From Bradyrhizobium sp. 138 (lineage in GTDB: Bacteria > Pseudomonadota > Alphaproteobacteria > Rhizobiales > Xanthobacteraceae): a DNA stretch of 64,000 nt. The notes under the pieces were generated by a model that was not told the origin of the DNA, made no database searches, and was given only the letters and a program-made list of their open reading frames with translations. This document shows positions 57,185 through 64,000 of this stretch, piece by piece. Numbering within the stretch: position 1 is the first letter of the stretch; the number at the start of each line of letters is the position of its first letter. The position numbers and the translations under genes are program-made. Location of the stretch: assembly GCF_023074075.1 (NCBI RefSeq), contig NZ_JADPKT010000017.1:1-64000 (forward strand), read 5' to 3'.

Positions 57185-58770
57185 CGCGATTCTGTCCGGA
57201 TCAGAGCTCTGTTGAATGGGCCGAAATTGAGGTCGAGCGTCAGTCCCGGCAGCCATGGCACATCGCGGCGCTTGCCATAGAACTGACCTGAGACGTGCAG
57301 GATCACGCAAGGGGGATCGACCTCGTTGATGATCTCGAGCATGCGGCGGATAATCGGCCGGCGCTGTTCGCTCTGCACGGTGTCCAGGAGCTTGGCGCCG
57401 AGCGCAAAATATTCCTCGTTCCTCCAGACTCCGATCGATCTTGGCAGGGTGCCGCTGGGTCCGAATTCACGCCAGGGATGACCAAGATGATCCAGAAACA
57501 GCGCCGTATTTGACGTATCGAAGATGGCACGCACCGGCTGGCGCTGAACTTGCGCGAAGTTTTCCATCATCTGGATCTTGACGTTCAGGCCAACCGCACG
57601 CCACATCTCGATCATGATCTGCGCGCCAGAGACCTGATTGGGGTAATAATTGTTGAGCAGACGATAGGTGATCTGCTCTCCCTTGTAGCCAGCATCAGCC
57701 AGCAACTCCTTGGCTTTGCCGGGATCATAGGCGAGCGAGGGGAATTCGTGGATGTAGCCTTCCCCGTAGCTCGGGAGCTGATAGCCGTTCGGAATGGGGA
57801 CCCGGTTCTCCCACAAGCTTTGCACGATCAGCTTGCGATCGAGCGCAAGGCTCATCGCACGGCGAACACGCACATCCTTCAGAATGGGATCAGTCTGATC
57901 GAGGGCGAGCGAGCGGATATTCTGCACGGCACCACCCACGATCTCGAGATCAGCGCGCTTCTGGATGCCCGCGAACTGGTCGGGCGGAATGTCAGTGGCA
58001 ATGTCGAGCTCGCTGGCGAGCAGGCCGTTCACGCGCGCGGAAAGCTCGGGAATGATACGGTATTCGATGCCATCGAATGGCGGCCGCCCGCCCCAATACG
58101 CATCGTGGGCGCTCAATGAGACACGAATATCAAGCTTGTGATCGACGAGCTTATAGGGACCGCTTCCGACAGGGGCAGTGGTCCAGCGCTCCCACGAGCC
58201 CGCTGCCAGGAACGCGCGCTGGCTCACGATCTCAGATCCCCAAGCAGCCAGACGCTGCTCGAGGAGGGCGTCGCTACCCTTTGCATGCACAATGACAGTG
58301 TAAGGATCGACGATTTCGACCTTCTCGAGCCGATCAAGCGACTGAAGCGCCTCGGACATGCCGCTGCGTCCAGGTCCCAGCAGATGGTCAGGACCAAGGC
58401 TAAAGGCAACATCTTCAGCCGTCAAAGGCGCCCCATCGTGGAAAACGACTTCCTTGCGCAAGAACAGCCGCACCGACTGCGCGTTGATCCGCTCCCAACG
58501 CTCGGCCAAGCCCGGCCGTAGCGTCATGTCGTGAGCATGCTCTACTCTGATCAGCGTATCAAAAAGCTGCGGCACGACCCGACGAATGGCAGTATCGGTC
58601 GCGATAACCGGGTCGAACGATCGCGGAAATCCGGACATGCCGACTTTGAGGCGGCGACGCGGCAATGTCTTAGGCTCACTCTCCACAGCGCCGGCGCCTG
58701 TGCTGGCTACCACGCTTGCGGCAAGGCTACCTGCGATGGCTTGCCGTCGCGTCAGATCGATACGGGTCAT
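57181..58770 (-). CDS. Solute-binding protein, family 5 (peptide/opine type)
   Basis: A 529-residue periplasmic binding protein. The N-terminus has a Tat-like signal (LTRRQAIAGSLAASVVAS). Family 5 markers follow: VPQLFDTLIRVEHAHDMTLR, FHDGAPLTAEDVAFSL, GSGPYKLV, RAMSLALDRKLIVQSLW. GGAGG lies five bases before the ATG at 58770. First gene of the transporter operon, divergent from the phosphonoalanine genes palBA. The ligand may therefore be phosphonoalanine, a phosphonopeptide or a related compound; the family more often takes dipeptides or opines. Confidence 0.9.
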   Translation of the reverse strand: MTRIDLTRRQAIAGSLAASVVASTGAGAVESEPKTLPRRRLKVGMSGFPRSFDPVIATDTAIRRVVPQLFDTLIRVEHAHDMTLRPGLAERWERINAQSVRLFLRKEVVFHDGAPLTAEDVAFSLGPDHLLGPGRSGMSEALQSLDRLEKVEIVDPYTVIVHAKGSDALLEQRLAAWGSEIVSQRAFLAAGSWERWTTAPVGSGPYKLVDHKLDIRVSLSAHDAYWGGRPPFDGIEYRIIPELSARVNGLLASELDIATDIPPDQFAGIQKRADLEIVGGAVQNIRSLALDQTDPILKDVRVRRAMSLALDRKLIVQSLWENRVPIPNGYQLPSYGEGYIHEFPSLAYDPGKAKELLADAGYKGEQITYRLLNNYYPNQVSGAQIMIEMWRAVGLNVKIQMMENFAQVQRQPVRAIFDTSNTALFLDHLGHPWREFGPSGTLPRSIGVWRNEEYFALGAKLLDTVQSEQRRPIIRRMLEIINEVDPPCVILHVSGQFYGKRRDVPWLPGLTLDLNFGPFNRALIRTESR

Positions 58771-59158
58771 CACCGCCTCCGCTTCCACGTTCATTGATGC
58801 GAATGCCAGCCCGCGATTTGTTCGACCGGCACAGACTCTCGATTCCCGAAATCGAGCGCTTGTGTTGCTCAATTTCGCGATTGTGCGCGAGCTTAAAAGC
58901 CTGAACTGCTACGCCAGAATGACACACATCGAATAAGTCGATGTGTGCTTGCAACTATGCGATGATCGGCAGGCCGATGATGAGGAGGGGCTGAGACGCA
59001 AACTATTCGTGCGAGCGCCCAACAGAGCCGCACGAAAAGCGCTACGGTTATCGTAATCTTCGATGATTATATCCAAAGCCGCGATCACCTGGCTCGTCTG
59101 GCCGTTCGAGTTCGGATAGATCCCCATTCGCTCATTCGAACGCGTAGGATATTGTGTC
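58771..59158. promoter_or_regulatory. Divergent control region with a perfect palindrome
   Basis: Shared upstream region of the transporter operon and palB. It contains CACACATCGA (58923-58932) and TCGATGTGTG (58938-58947), a perfect 10-5-10 inverted repeat. Inside it, T58929-N11-A58941 fits the LysR-type binding rule, matching the LysR gene downstream. Promoter boxes could not be fixed. Confidence 0.6.
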
Positions 59159-60357
59159 TTGTCTCTCGTTTCAGAACGGCTCAAGGTCGTCCGTCCCTCT
59201 CAAACCAAGGTCATGACGGCTCCCGCTGCCGAGCTGCGAGATCAGGGAACCGATGTGATCACGCTCAGTCAAGGCGAGCCGGATTTCGATCCGCCGTCCG
59301 TCATCTGTGAAACTGGCATCCGGGCCATCCGTGCCGGGCAGACGAAGTACACGGCGGTCGCCGGAACAAGCAATTGCGGGCAGCAATTGGCGAGAGCCTC
59401 CGTCGCGATCATGGCCTCAACTGCGGTATCGACCAGATCACGGTCGGCTGCGGCGCCAAGCAGGTTGTGTTCAACGCTCTATTTGCCAGCCTCGATCCGG
59501 GCGATGAGGTTGTGATCCCGACGCCATGCTGGGTCTCCTACCCCGACATGGTGGCGCTTGCGGGCGGCAAGCCGGTGCTCGTGGCCTGCAGTGAACGCGA
59601 TGGCTTCAAGCTGCGCCCCGAAGCACTAGAAAAAGTGATCACGCCGCGCACCAAATGGTTGATGTTGAATTCGCCATGCAATCCGACCGGTGCGGTCTAC
59701 AGCCGAAGTGATTTGCTCGCGCTCGCGGCGGTATTGCGCAAGCATGCCCAGGTGCATGTGCTATCCGACGACATCTATGAAAAGCTCACCTATGACGCCG
59801 ACTTTGCAACAATGGCCGCAGTCGCGCCGGACCTGTGCGAGCGTACCTTAACGGTCAACGGGGTGTCCAAGGCAGACGCGATGACCGGCTGGCGCGTCGG
59901 CTACGGGGCCGGGCCTTTGGCGCTGATCAAGGCCATGAACCTCATCCAGGGCCAGACCTCTTCGCACACCAGCTCGGTTTCTCAATATGCCGCGCTCGAA
60001 GCGCTGTCAGGGAGACGGGACCATATCAAGGAGTTCGCGCGCGCATTTCTAGAGCGACGCGATCTTGTGATCGCCAAGCTGAACCAGGCCAAGGGGCTCG
60101 CTTGCCGCGTCCCGGACGGTGCCTTTTATGTTTTCCCCTCCTGCGCGGGGGTCATTGGCAAGCGCACACCCGACGGCAAGATGTTAGATACCGACAGTGA
60201 TTTTGCCATGTATCTGCTTAACGCCTTCGCCGTGGCTGTCGTTCCTGGCAGCGGCTTCATGGCTTCGCCCTATATCCGCATCTCCTATGCTTCCTCGCTC
60301 CAGGACCTCACGCGCGCCTGCGACCGGATCATCGCCGCCTGCGCGAGCCTTTCCTAA
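59159..60357 (+). pseudogene. palB: Phosphonoalanine aminotransferase-like gene, frameshifted
   Basis: A class I/II aminotransferase of about 399 residues, split by one missing base at 59373-59374. The first part reads SERLKVVRPSQTKVMTAPAA and GQTKYTAVAGTS; the second resumes LRAAIGESLRRDHGLNCGID and runs to the end. PLP lysine is in VNGVSKADAMTGWRVGYGAG, with NSPCNPTGAVYSR and DDIYEKLTYD. In the pal cluster of Variovorax, PalB converts phosphonoalanine to phosphonopyruvate, and the adjacent palA supports the same role here. A TTG at 59159 with AGGAT about nine bases upstream is the likely start. The break may be a sequencing error; otherwise the gene is dead. Confidence 0.75.
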
Positions 60358-60369
60358 AAGGATTTTCCG

Positions 60370-61158
60370 ATGTCCCCTGCCAAACGCCTTCGTGCCTGCA
60401 TGGCCGAGACTGGCCTTGTCCACGTCATGGCCGCCCACAGCCCATTCTCAGCGATGCTCGCTGAAGAAGCCGGATTTGACGGAGTGTGGGCGTCCGGCTT
60501 CGAGCTGTCTGCGCTTTATGGGCTACCGGATATGAGCCTGATCTCAATGACACAGCATCTTGACATGCTGCGGGCGATCGCCGGGCGCACGAGGCTTCCG
60601 ATCGTCGCGGACATTGATACAGGCTATGGCAATGCGATCAACGTCATGCACGCTATCACGGAATATGAGCGGGCCGGCGCTAGTGCCGTTGTCATCGAGG
60701 ACAAGACTTTTCCAAAAGTAACGAGCCTTGCTGCCGAGGGCCGCCAGGACCTGTTGCGCATTGAAGAATTCCACGGCGAAGTGGAGGCCCTGCATCGGGC
60801 ACATGCTTATATGGAAGCTGGCGCGGACATGATCCTGATCCATTCGAAAAGCCAGACTCCTTGCGAGATCGAAAGCTTTGCGCGCGCCTGGACCGGAACG
60901 CTGCCGCTGGTGATCGTGCCGAACGCCTACCCTGACCTCGATGCCGAACGGGTCAAAATGCTTGGCAACATCCGCATGATGATTTATGGCAATTGCGGCA
61001 TTCGTGCTGCTGCAACCGCGATGCAGGACACCTTCCGCCGGATCATCGCTGACGGCGGCGTCCAGAATGTCCACAAGGATATCCTGCCGGTGGATGAGAT
61101 CTTCAGAATCCAGAAGATGGAAGAGGTCAAGGCGGCTGAAGCTCGCTTCCTTCGCTGA
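60370..61158 (+). CDS. palA: Phosphonopyruvate hydrolase-like protein with an internal gap
   Basis: A 262-residue isocitrate-lyase/PEP-mutase barrel protein. The loop reads EDKTFPKVTS (110-119), with Thr118 where mutases have Asn: this marks phosphonopyruvate hydrolase, which splits phosphonopyruvate to pyruvate and phosphate. W40 in GVWASG, D81 and D83 in ADIDTGYGN, and H in LIHS are present. Compared with the PEP mutase at 16794, 27 residues are missing between EEFHG and EVEALHRAHAY, including the segment that carries the conserved active-site arginine (VARIEAL). The frame is kept. Activity is therefore doubtful. It lies 12 bases after palB. Confidence 0.8.
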   Translation: MSPAKRLRACMAETGLVHVMAAHSPFSAMLAEEAGFDGVWASGFELSALYGLPDMSLISMTQHLDMLRAIAGRTRLPIVADIDTGYGNAINVMHAITEYERAGASAVVIEDKTFPKVTSLAAEGRQDLLRIEEFHGEVEALHRAHAYMEAGADMILIHSKSQTPCEIESFARAWTGTLPLVIVPNAYPDLDAERVKMLGNIRMMIYGNCGIRAAATAMQDTFRRIIADGGVQNVHKDILPVDEIFRIQKMEEVKAAEARFLR

Positions 61159-61451
61159 ACGCCGAATTGATACCTGCCAGCGAGATTTTGAGACGGCACT
61201 CAGCAGCGAGCTCTGATTCGGGCGCAATCCTGAACCCTCTTAAGACGTCTCGGGCCTGTCATCTCGACGGCCCTCGATGTCGATCGCGACATCAGCAGTC
61301 ATCCCCCTTGCCGGCACCTGGAGATCACCTCCTAGAAAGCCGTCGACAGCAATCGAAGTCGCCGAGCCAGACCGCCCAAATCCTCGAAAGGCAGATTTTG
61401 TGCGCGAGATATCACTTATAAGCGGCAATCCGGCTATAGACATCTAATAAT
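61159..61451. other. Gap between palA and the LysR gene
   Basis: No gene recognised in 293 bases. It should hold the promoter of the LysR-type regulator; CACGTTATTAGATG-like pairs around 61440 are not convincing. Confidence 0.35.
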
Positions 61452-62429
61452 GTGATGGAGCTTCTGGCAATGGCCCGCCGTGACAATCAGCGGAGAGCCC
61501 AGAAGCTACCGGAGCAGAAGATGGCTGCCGAACACAATGAAGTGCCCCTCAATGCTATCCGGGTCTTTGTGACCATTGCGCGCGAGGGGAGCGTCACGCG
61601 TGCGGCGAGCACATTGGGAACGACACAGAGCTCGGTCAGCCGCTATTTGGCTGTGTTACAGGACTACTTTGGCACGGATCTTGTTCAACGGCGGGGCCGA
61701 CGCAGCGAATTGACAGAATTTGGAAGGCTCTTTGCGAACGCCGTGGCCGAACCGCTTGACACTGTGTGTTTCACCGCGAAGAGAATGCGGCGCAGGAACC
61801 GAACGGACGCCAATCGAATCGTAGTCCACACCTCTCTTTCCACCTTCGCCTATTCCTTCCTGATACCCAATCTGCAGGCGTTCTCTGCCGAGATGGGCGG
61901 CGTTGTCGTCGACGTGATCAGCTCATTATCTCCACCGAGATCCTCGGACAATTTCGACATCCTGCTTACCCGCGATCTTTGTGTCGCTGAACCTGCCGAC
62001 GATTGGGCGATCTACAATGAGATGCTCGTATGCGTAGGCGCTCCAAATCACGTCATGGGAAAAACGCTCTCCACTGCCCGCTCAATGCCGATTCTGAATA
62101 TCACATCGCGGCCCGACATACTGCCCACCTGGCTCAGAGCCATGAACCTGACCGCGAAGGACATCAAGTCGGGGGCGCGATACGATCATAATTACCTTGC
62201 TTTGCCGGCTGTCATAACCGGCAAATGCCTGCTGGTGGCGCCCGAAATCATTGTCAGCGATCTCGTGCGTACAGGAGCGCTCCATGTCGTGCCGGGATCG
62301 CGTACTTCAAGCGGCATGCAGTATCGGGCGTATGCGGTGGACCGCAGTGACAACCCAGAAGTTGCTCGCGCCTTTTGCCGATGGGTCGCGCGGCTCTGTA
62401 AGAAGGCCGCGATTCCGGAAGCCGCCTAA
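61452..62429 (+). CDS. LysR-family regulator, probable controller of the pal genes
   Basis: A 325-residue regulator with an N-terminal winged helix (VPLNAIRVFVTIAREGSVTR, TTQSSVSRYLAVLQDYFGTD) and a substrate-binding domain (RIVVHTSLSTFAYSFLIPNL, LAVITGKCLLVAPEIIV-like end segment). A second start at 61521 (MAAEHNEV) would give a more usual length. In the Variovorax pal cluster a LysR protein activates the genes with phosphonoalanine or phosphonopyruvate; position supports the same here. A T-N11-A site lies in the divergent promoter region. Confidence 0.85.
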   Translation: MMELLAMARRDNQRRAQKLPEQKMAAEHNEVPLNAIRVFVTIAREGSVTRAASTLGTTQSSVSRYLAVLQDYFGTDLVQRRGRRSELTEFGRLFANAVAEPLDTVCFTAKRMRRRNRTDANRIVVHTSLSTFAYSFLIPNLQAFSAEMGGVVVDVISSLSPPRSSDNFDILLTRDLCVAEPADDWAIYNEMLVCVGAPNHVMGKTLSTARSMPILNITSRPDILPTWLRAMNLTAKDIKSGARYDHNYLALPAVITGKCLLVAPEIIVSDLVRTGALHVVPGSRTSSGMQYRAYAVDRSDNPEVARAFCRWVARLCKKAAIPEAA

Positions 62430-62654
62430 TCGCGTATTTTGCGTGATGGCAGACGTTTGATCGATCTTTGGAATCTTAGCATGTCCATTTGCACATGCAG
62501 ACTGTTCCGATCGCCGGCGAGCTCGCCGTTCAGCTAGCACCGCGGCCAGCCCGCGAGTGAAGACGTTAGTCGCGCCCTGCCAAAACCCTTCTCTCGCGTC
62601 AATCGGCCGACTACGATGATTTTGTAAGATACGGGCTAGCCGATCAGCCAAAGC

Positions 62655-63248
62655 TCAGGTCAGGTCGTCCTCTCCTTTACGCTTGCGACGGAGCAAGGCG
62701 CGATAGCCGCCTCGCACCAGATGCAGCCCGGTCTTGACCAGGCGGATGGTCCGGCTGCGCAGATCGTGCGTTTTCCAGCCGCGATCGGGAATGCGATGCT
62801 TGCCTAACAAGCCTTGCGCGATTTCGCGATAGCTGTGTCCTGCCAAAGACCCGTCGACTGCACGCAAGGCGAGGATGAGCCGACGACGGGTGACGGTTGG
62901 CAGCGTCAGAGGCGGTGGTCCGATGGGGCGCCGTTCGAGGGCCAGCCAAAACCGATGAGCTGCCCGCAAACGAACCTCGAAACTGCCGTCGAACAGCAGG
63001 TCGACGGCAAGCGATGAGCCGCTCGGTGGAAGTTCTGTTAGCCACAGGCGATGCTTCGCTCCTCCGAGCGCCACGATGGCATGCCATCCATCCGGTGCAT
63101 GGCGAAGCTCGCTACCCGCCAGTCTGCTGAAATCCAGATCGTACCACGCTGCTGGGCGGACAGCCGCGCGCACGGGCAGCACGGTCGCCAGCACTTCGGG
63201 CGCCCAGAAAATGGCTTGTTGGTCGAAGGCCTTTTCGGGATCAGCTGC
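62655..63248 (-). CDS. fseA: FseA-like activator, C-terminal DUF2285 half (reached by +1 frameshift)
   Basis: The frame entered at 63248 encodes 197 residues: AADPEKAFDQQAIFWAPEVL, then WYDLDFSRLAGSELRHAPDG, and the conserved end RRLILALRAVDGSLAGHSYR, TRTIRLVKTGLHLVRGGYRA-type sequence. This is the DUF2285 domain that binds DNA in FseA and its antiactivator QseM. No ribosome binding site or start codon is near its beginning: the first ATG is 18 codons in (63194), after the part that aligns with the family. With the upstream frame it gives a 259-residue fusion. In M. loti ICEMlSymR7A the homologous genes msi172 and msi171 are joined in this way to make FseA, which activates ICE excision. Confidence 0.8.
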   Translation of the reverse strand, partial: AADPEKAFDQQAIFWAPEVLATVLPVRAAVRPAAWYDLDFSRLAGSELRHAPDGWHAIVALGGAKHRLWLTELPPSGSSLAVDLLFDGSFEVRLRAAHRFWLALERRPIGPPPLTLPTVTRRRLILALRAVDGSLAGHSYREIAQGLLGKHRIPDRGWKTHDLRSRTIRLVKTGLHLVRGGYRALLRRKRKGEDDLT

Positions 63249-63255
63249 GAAAAGA
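63241..63255 (-). promoter_or_regulatory. Predicted +1 programmed frameshift site in fseA
   Basis: The upstream frame ends TCT TTT CGC AGC TGA. Skipping the C at 63249 gives TCT TTT GCA GCT GAT CCC, which joins WGLSF to AADPEK, the continuous form seen in related DUF6499-DUF2285 proteins. The stop lies two codons past the slip point, as in known +1 sites. Confidence 0.7.
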
Positions 63256-63435
63256 CAATCCCCACTGGTGTCGGAAATGATCGGCCATCGCGCCGGATCG
63301 TTCGCTCATCGCCAGGGCCATATAGTCCCGCTGGTACTCGCCGTTGCGGCGCAGCCACTCCCAGGCTATGTCCACAGCTTCGGCATTCTTAGCGTCAGGA
63401 TAGGCTTTCTCTGATCTCCAGTCAGCACCTGGCAT
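63241..63435 (-). CDS. FseA-like activator, N-terminal DUF6499 half (msi172-like)
   Basis: A 64-residue product if no shift occurs: MPGADWRSEKAYPDAKNAEA then IAWEWLRRNGEYQRDY and HFRHQWGLSFRS. This is the DUF6499 type of domain found at the start of FseA. The ATG at 63435 has GGGGAAG about eight bases upstream. In M. loti the unshifted product is made in excess and the fused FseA rarely, keeping transfer low. Located directly downstream of a QseM-like gene. Confidence 0.8.
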   Translation of the reverse strand: MPGADWRSEKAYPDAKNAEAVDIAWEWLRRNGEYQRDYMALAMSERSGAMADHFRHQWGLSFRS

Positions 63436-63607
63436 CGCACCACTTCCCCGTATGTTCATAATGCACACGCAAGGAATTGCAGCCCGACGAATGTGACTAT
63501 TTCTGGTTGCACGAATGCAAGTACTTCGCGGTTGACGCAGTTACGCGATGGGACGATCTAGTTTTGCGATCGGTCATCACCAGAGGTGACGTCCGTTTCG
63601 GACGCAC

Positions 63608-63886
63608 TTATTCCTCACTCTTCGCCCAACCGCGCTGCAGGAGATGCCGAAAGCCGTGAGCCGCCGCCCACTTGGCGCGAGCCAGATGGCTTTCAAAAGT
63701 GCGGCGGGCGCGATCCGGATCGAGGGTGGCATCAATACCAAGCACAATGCGCGCAACGTCCTGCCAATCAGCGTTATCGGCCTCGGCATCCAGCAGACGC
63801 ATATACGTGACGGCATGTTGCTCGTCATATGGCGTGAGCTGCGGCGCGTTAGGCGCGAAATCTGCGATCTTGGGATCAGACGGCAC
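63608..63886 (-). CDS. QseM-like DUF2285 antiactivator
   Basis: A 92-residue protein: APQLTPYDEQHAVTYMRLLD, AEADNADWQDVARIVLGIDA, DRARRTFESHLARAKWAAAH. This is a stand-alone DUF2285 domain of the kind found in QseM, which binds TraR and FseA in M. loti and blocks ICE excision and transfer. It lies 172 bases upstream of the fseA-like gene on the same strand, so it may be co-transcribed with its own target. In R7A qseM is paired with a divergent qseC; no qseC-like gene is visible inside the window. Confidence 0.7.
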   Translation of the reverse strand: MPSDPKIADFAPNAPQLTPYDEQHAVTYMRLLDAEADNADWQDVARIVLGIDATLDPDRARRTFESHLARAKWAAAHGFRHLLQRGWAKSEE

Positions 63887-63898
63887 GGCCTGAAAGTC

Positions 63899-64000
63899 CT
63901 ACCAGATTGAGAAGCCTCGATTTTCGGGACGGTAGCCGTATTCAGAACCTGTTCGTAGAGAGCCGATTGTCGCGGCCTGCAGGAGCATTCTTGCCAAAGT
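63899..64000 (-). CDS. 3' end of an unidentified gene (partial)
   Basis: A minus-strand frame enters from the right and stops at 63899, 12 bases before the QseM-like start. The visible end reads MLLQAATIGSLRTGSEYGYR then PENRGFSIW. It could be the gene preceding qseM in the same operon. Family not recognised. Confidence 0.3.
   Translation of the reverse strand, partial: TLARMLLQAATIGSLRTGSEYGYRPENRGFSIW

Noticed and set aside
60370..61158. Calling the second PEP-mutase-like gene a mutase
   Set aside because: Thr replaces Asn in the EDKx5NS motif and it is paired with a palB-like gene, so hydrolase is the better call.
62307..62651. 114-codon minus-strand frame just after the fseA-like gene
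   Set aside because: Overlaps the end of the LysR gene antisense and shows no domain; could be real but support is too thin.
1..64000. CRISPR arrays, rRNA, complete tRNA genes and nod boxes
   Set aside because: No regularly spaced repeats, rRNA segments, cloverleaf-forming stretches or nod-box consensus were found by eye; a dedicated scan would be needed to exclude short or divergent cases.

Overview
The window looks like accessory DNA from a nodulating alphaproteobacterium of the Bradyrhizobium/Mesorhizobium type, most likely part of a symbiosis island or a related integrative and conjugative element (ICE). The grounds are high but uneven GC, many insertion-sequence scraps (IS21, IS3, IS256, IS66), many frameshifted genes, several alphaproteobacterial outer-membrane proteins, and, at the right edge, a DUF6499/DUF2285 module matching FseA/QseM, the excision-control system described in Mesorhizobium loti ICEMlSymR7A. 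I saw no tRNA or rRNA gene, CRISPR array, nod gene or nod box.

Layout. 1-4.1 kb: a truncated IS21-family element, then pseudogenes (GntR-type regulator, HipA-like protein, arylamine N-acetyltransferase). 5.7-8.9 kb: a compact three-gene operon (PurF-like protein lacking the glutaminase cysteine, HAD hydrolase, 3-hydroxyisobutyrate-dehydrogenase-like enzyme). 9-16.2 kb: decayed genes (Omp25-like, siderophore-type MFS, HigB-like toxin, IS3 and IS256 pieces) around an intact LuxR-type regulator and a ferritin-like diiron protein. 16.8-20.8 kb: a phosphonate biosynthesis set (PEP mutase, nucleotidyltransferase, CDP-alcohol phosphatidyltransferase, CobD/HisC-like PLP enzyme), followed by a convergent Lrp/AsnC regulator. 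22.8-33.9 kb: a catabolic region (GH88 hydrolase, MHS-type transporter, two enoyl-CoA hydratase-family proteins, CoA-transferase, two LacI regulators, DHDPS-family enzyme, aldehyde dehydrogenase). 34.2-37.3 kb: a PQQ-dependent alcohol dehydrogenase with lanthanide-type residues, its cytochrome c and an exported protein. 39-46.6 kb: FkbM methyltransferase, a large two-part outer-membrane barrel, an alkaline-phosphatase-superfamily phosphodiesterase and a MATE exporter. 47.9-52.7 kb: porin and permease pseudogenes, then two divergent toxin-antitoxin pairs, hipBA and tacAT. 53.3-62.4 kb: a five-gene dipeptide-type ABC transporter divergent from a phosphonoalanine-degradation pair (palB, palA) with a LysR regulator downstream. 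62.6-64 kb: the fseA-like frameshifted gene and a qseM-like gene.

How the genes may work together. The most notable theme is phosphonate metabolism at two places. The 16.8-20.8 kb set could turn phosphoenolpyruvate into phosphonopyruvate, aminate it (or decarboxylate the amino acid), activate the product with a nucleotide and attach it to a lipid alcohol; no phosphonopyruvate decarboxylase is visible. The 53-62 kb set looks built to import small peptides or phosphonates and to break phosphonoalanine down through phosphonopyruvate to pyruvate and phosphate, but both enzymes are damaged (a frameshift in palB and an in-frame 27-codon gap in palA). A second theme is mobility control: the right-hand module carries an apparent +1 frameshift site joining two reading frames. 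Repeated motifs in promoter regions suggest operators for HipB, for the first LacI regulator and for a LysR-type regulator.
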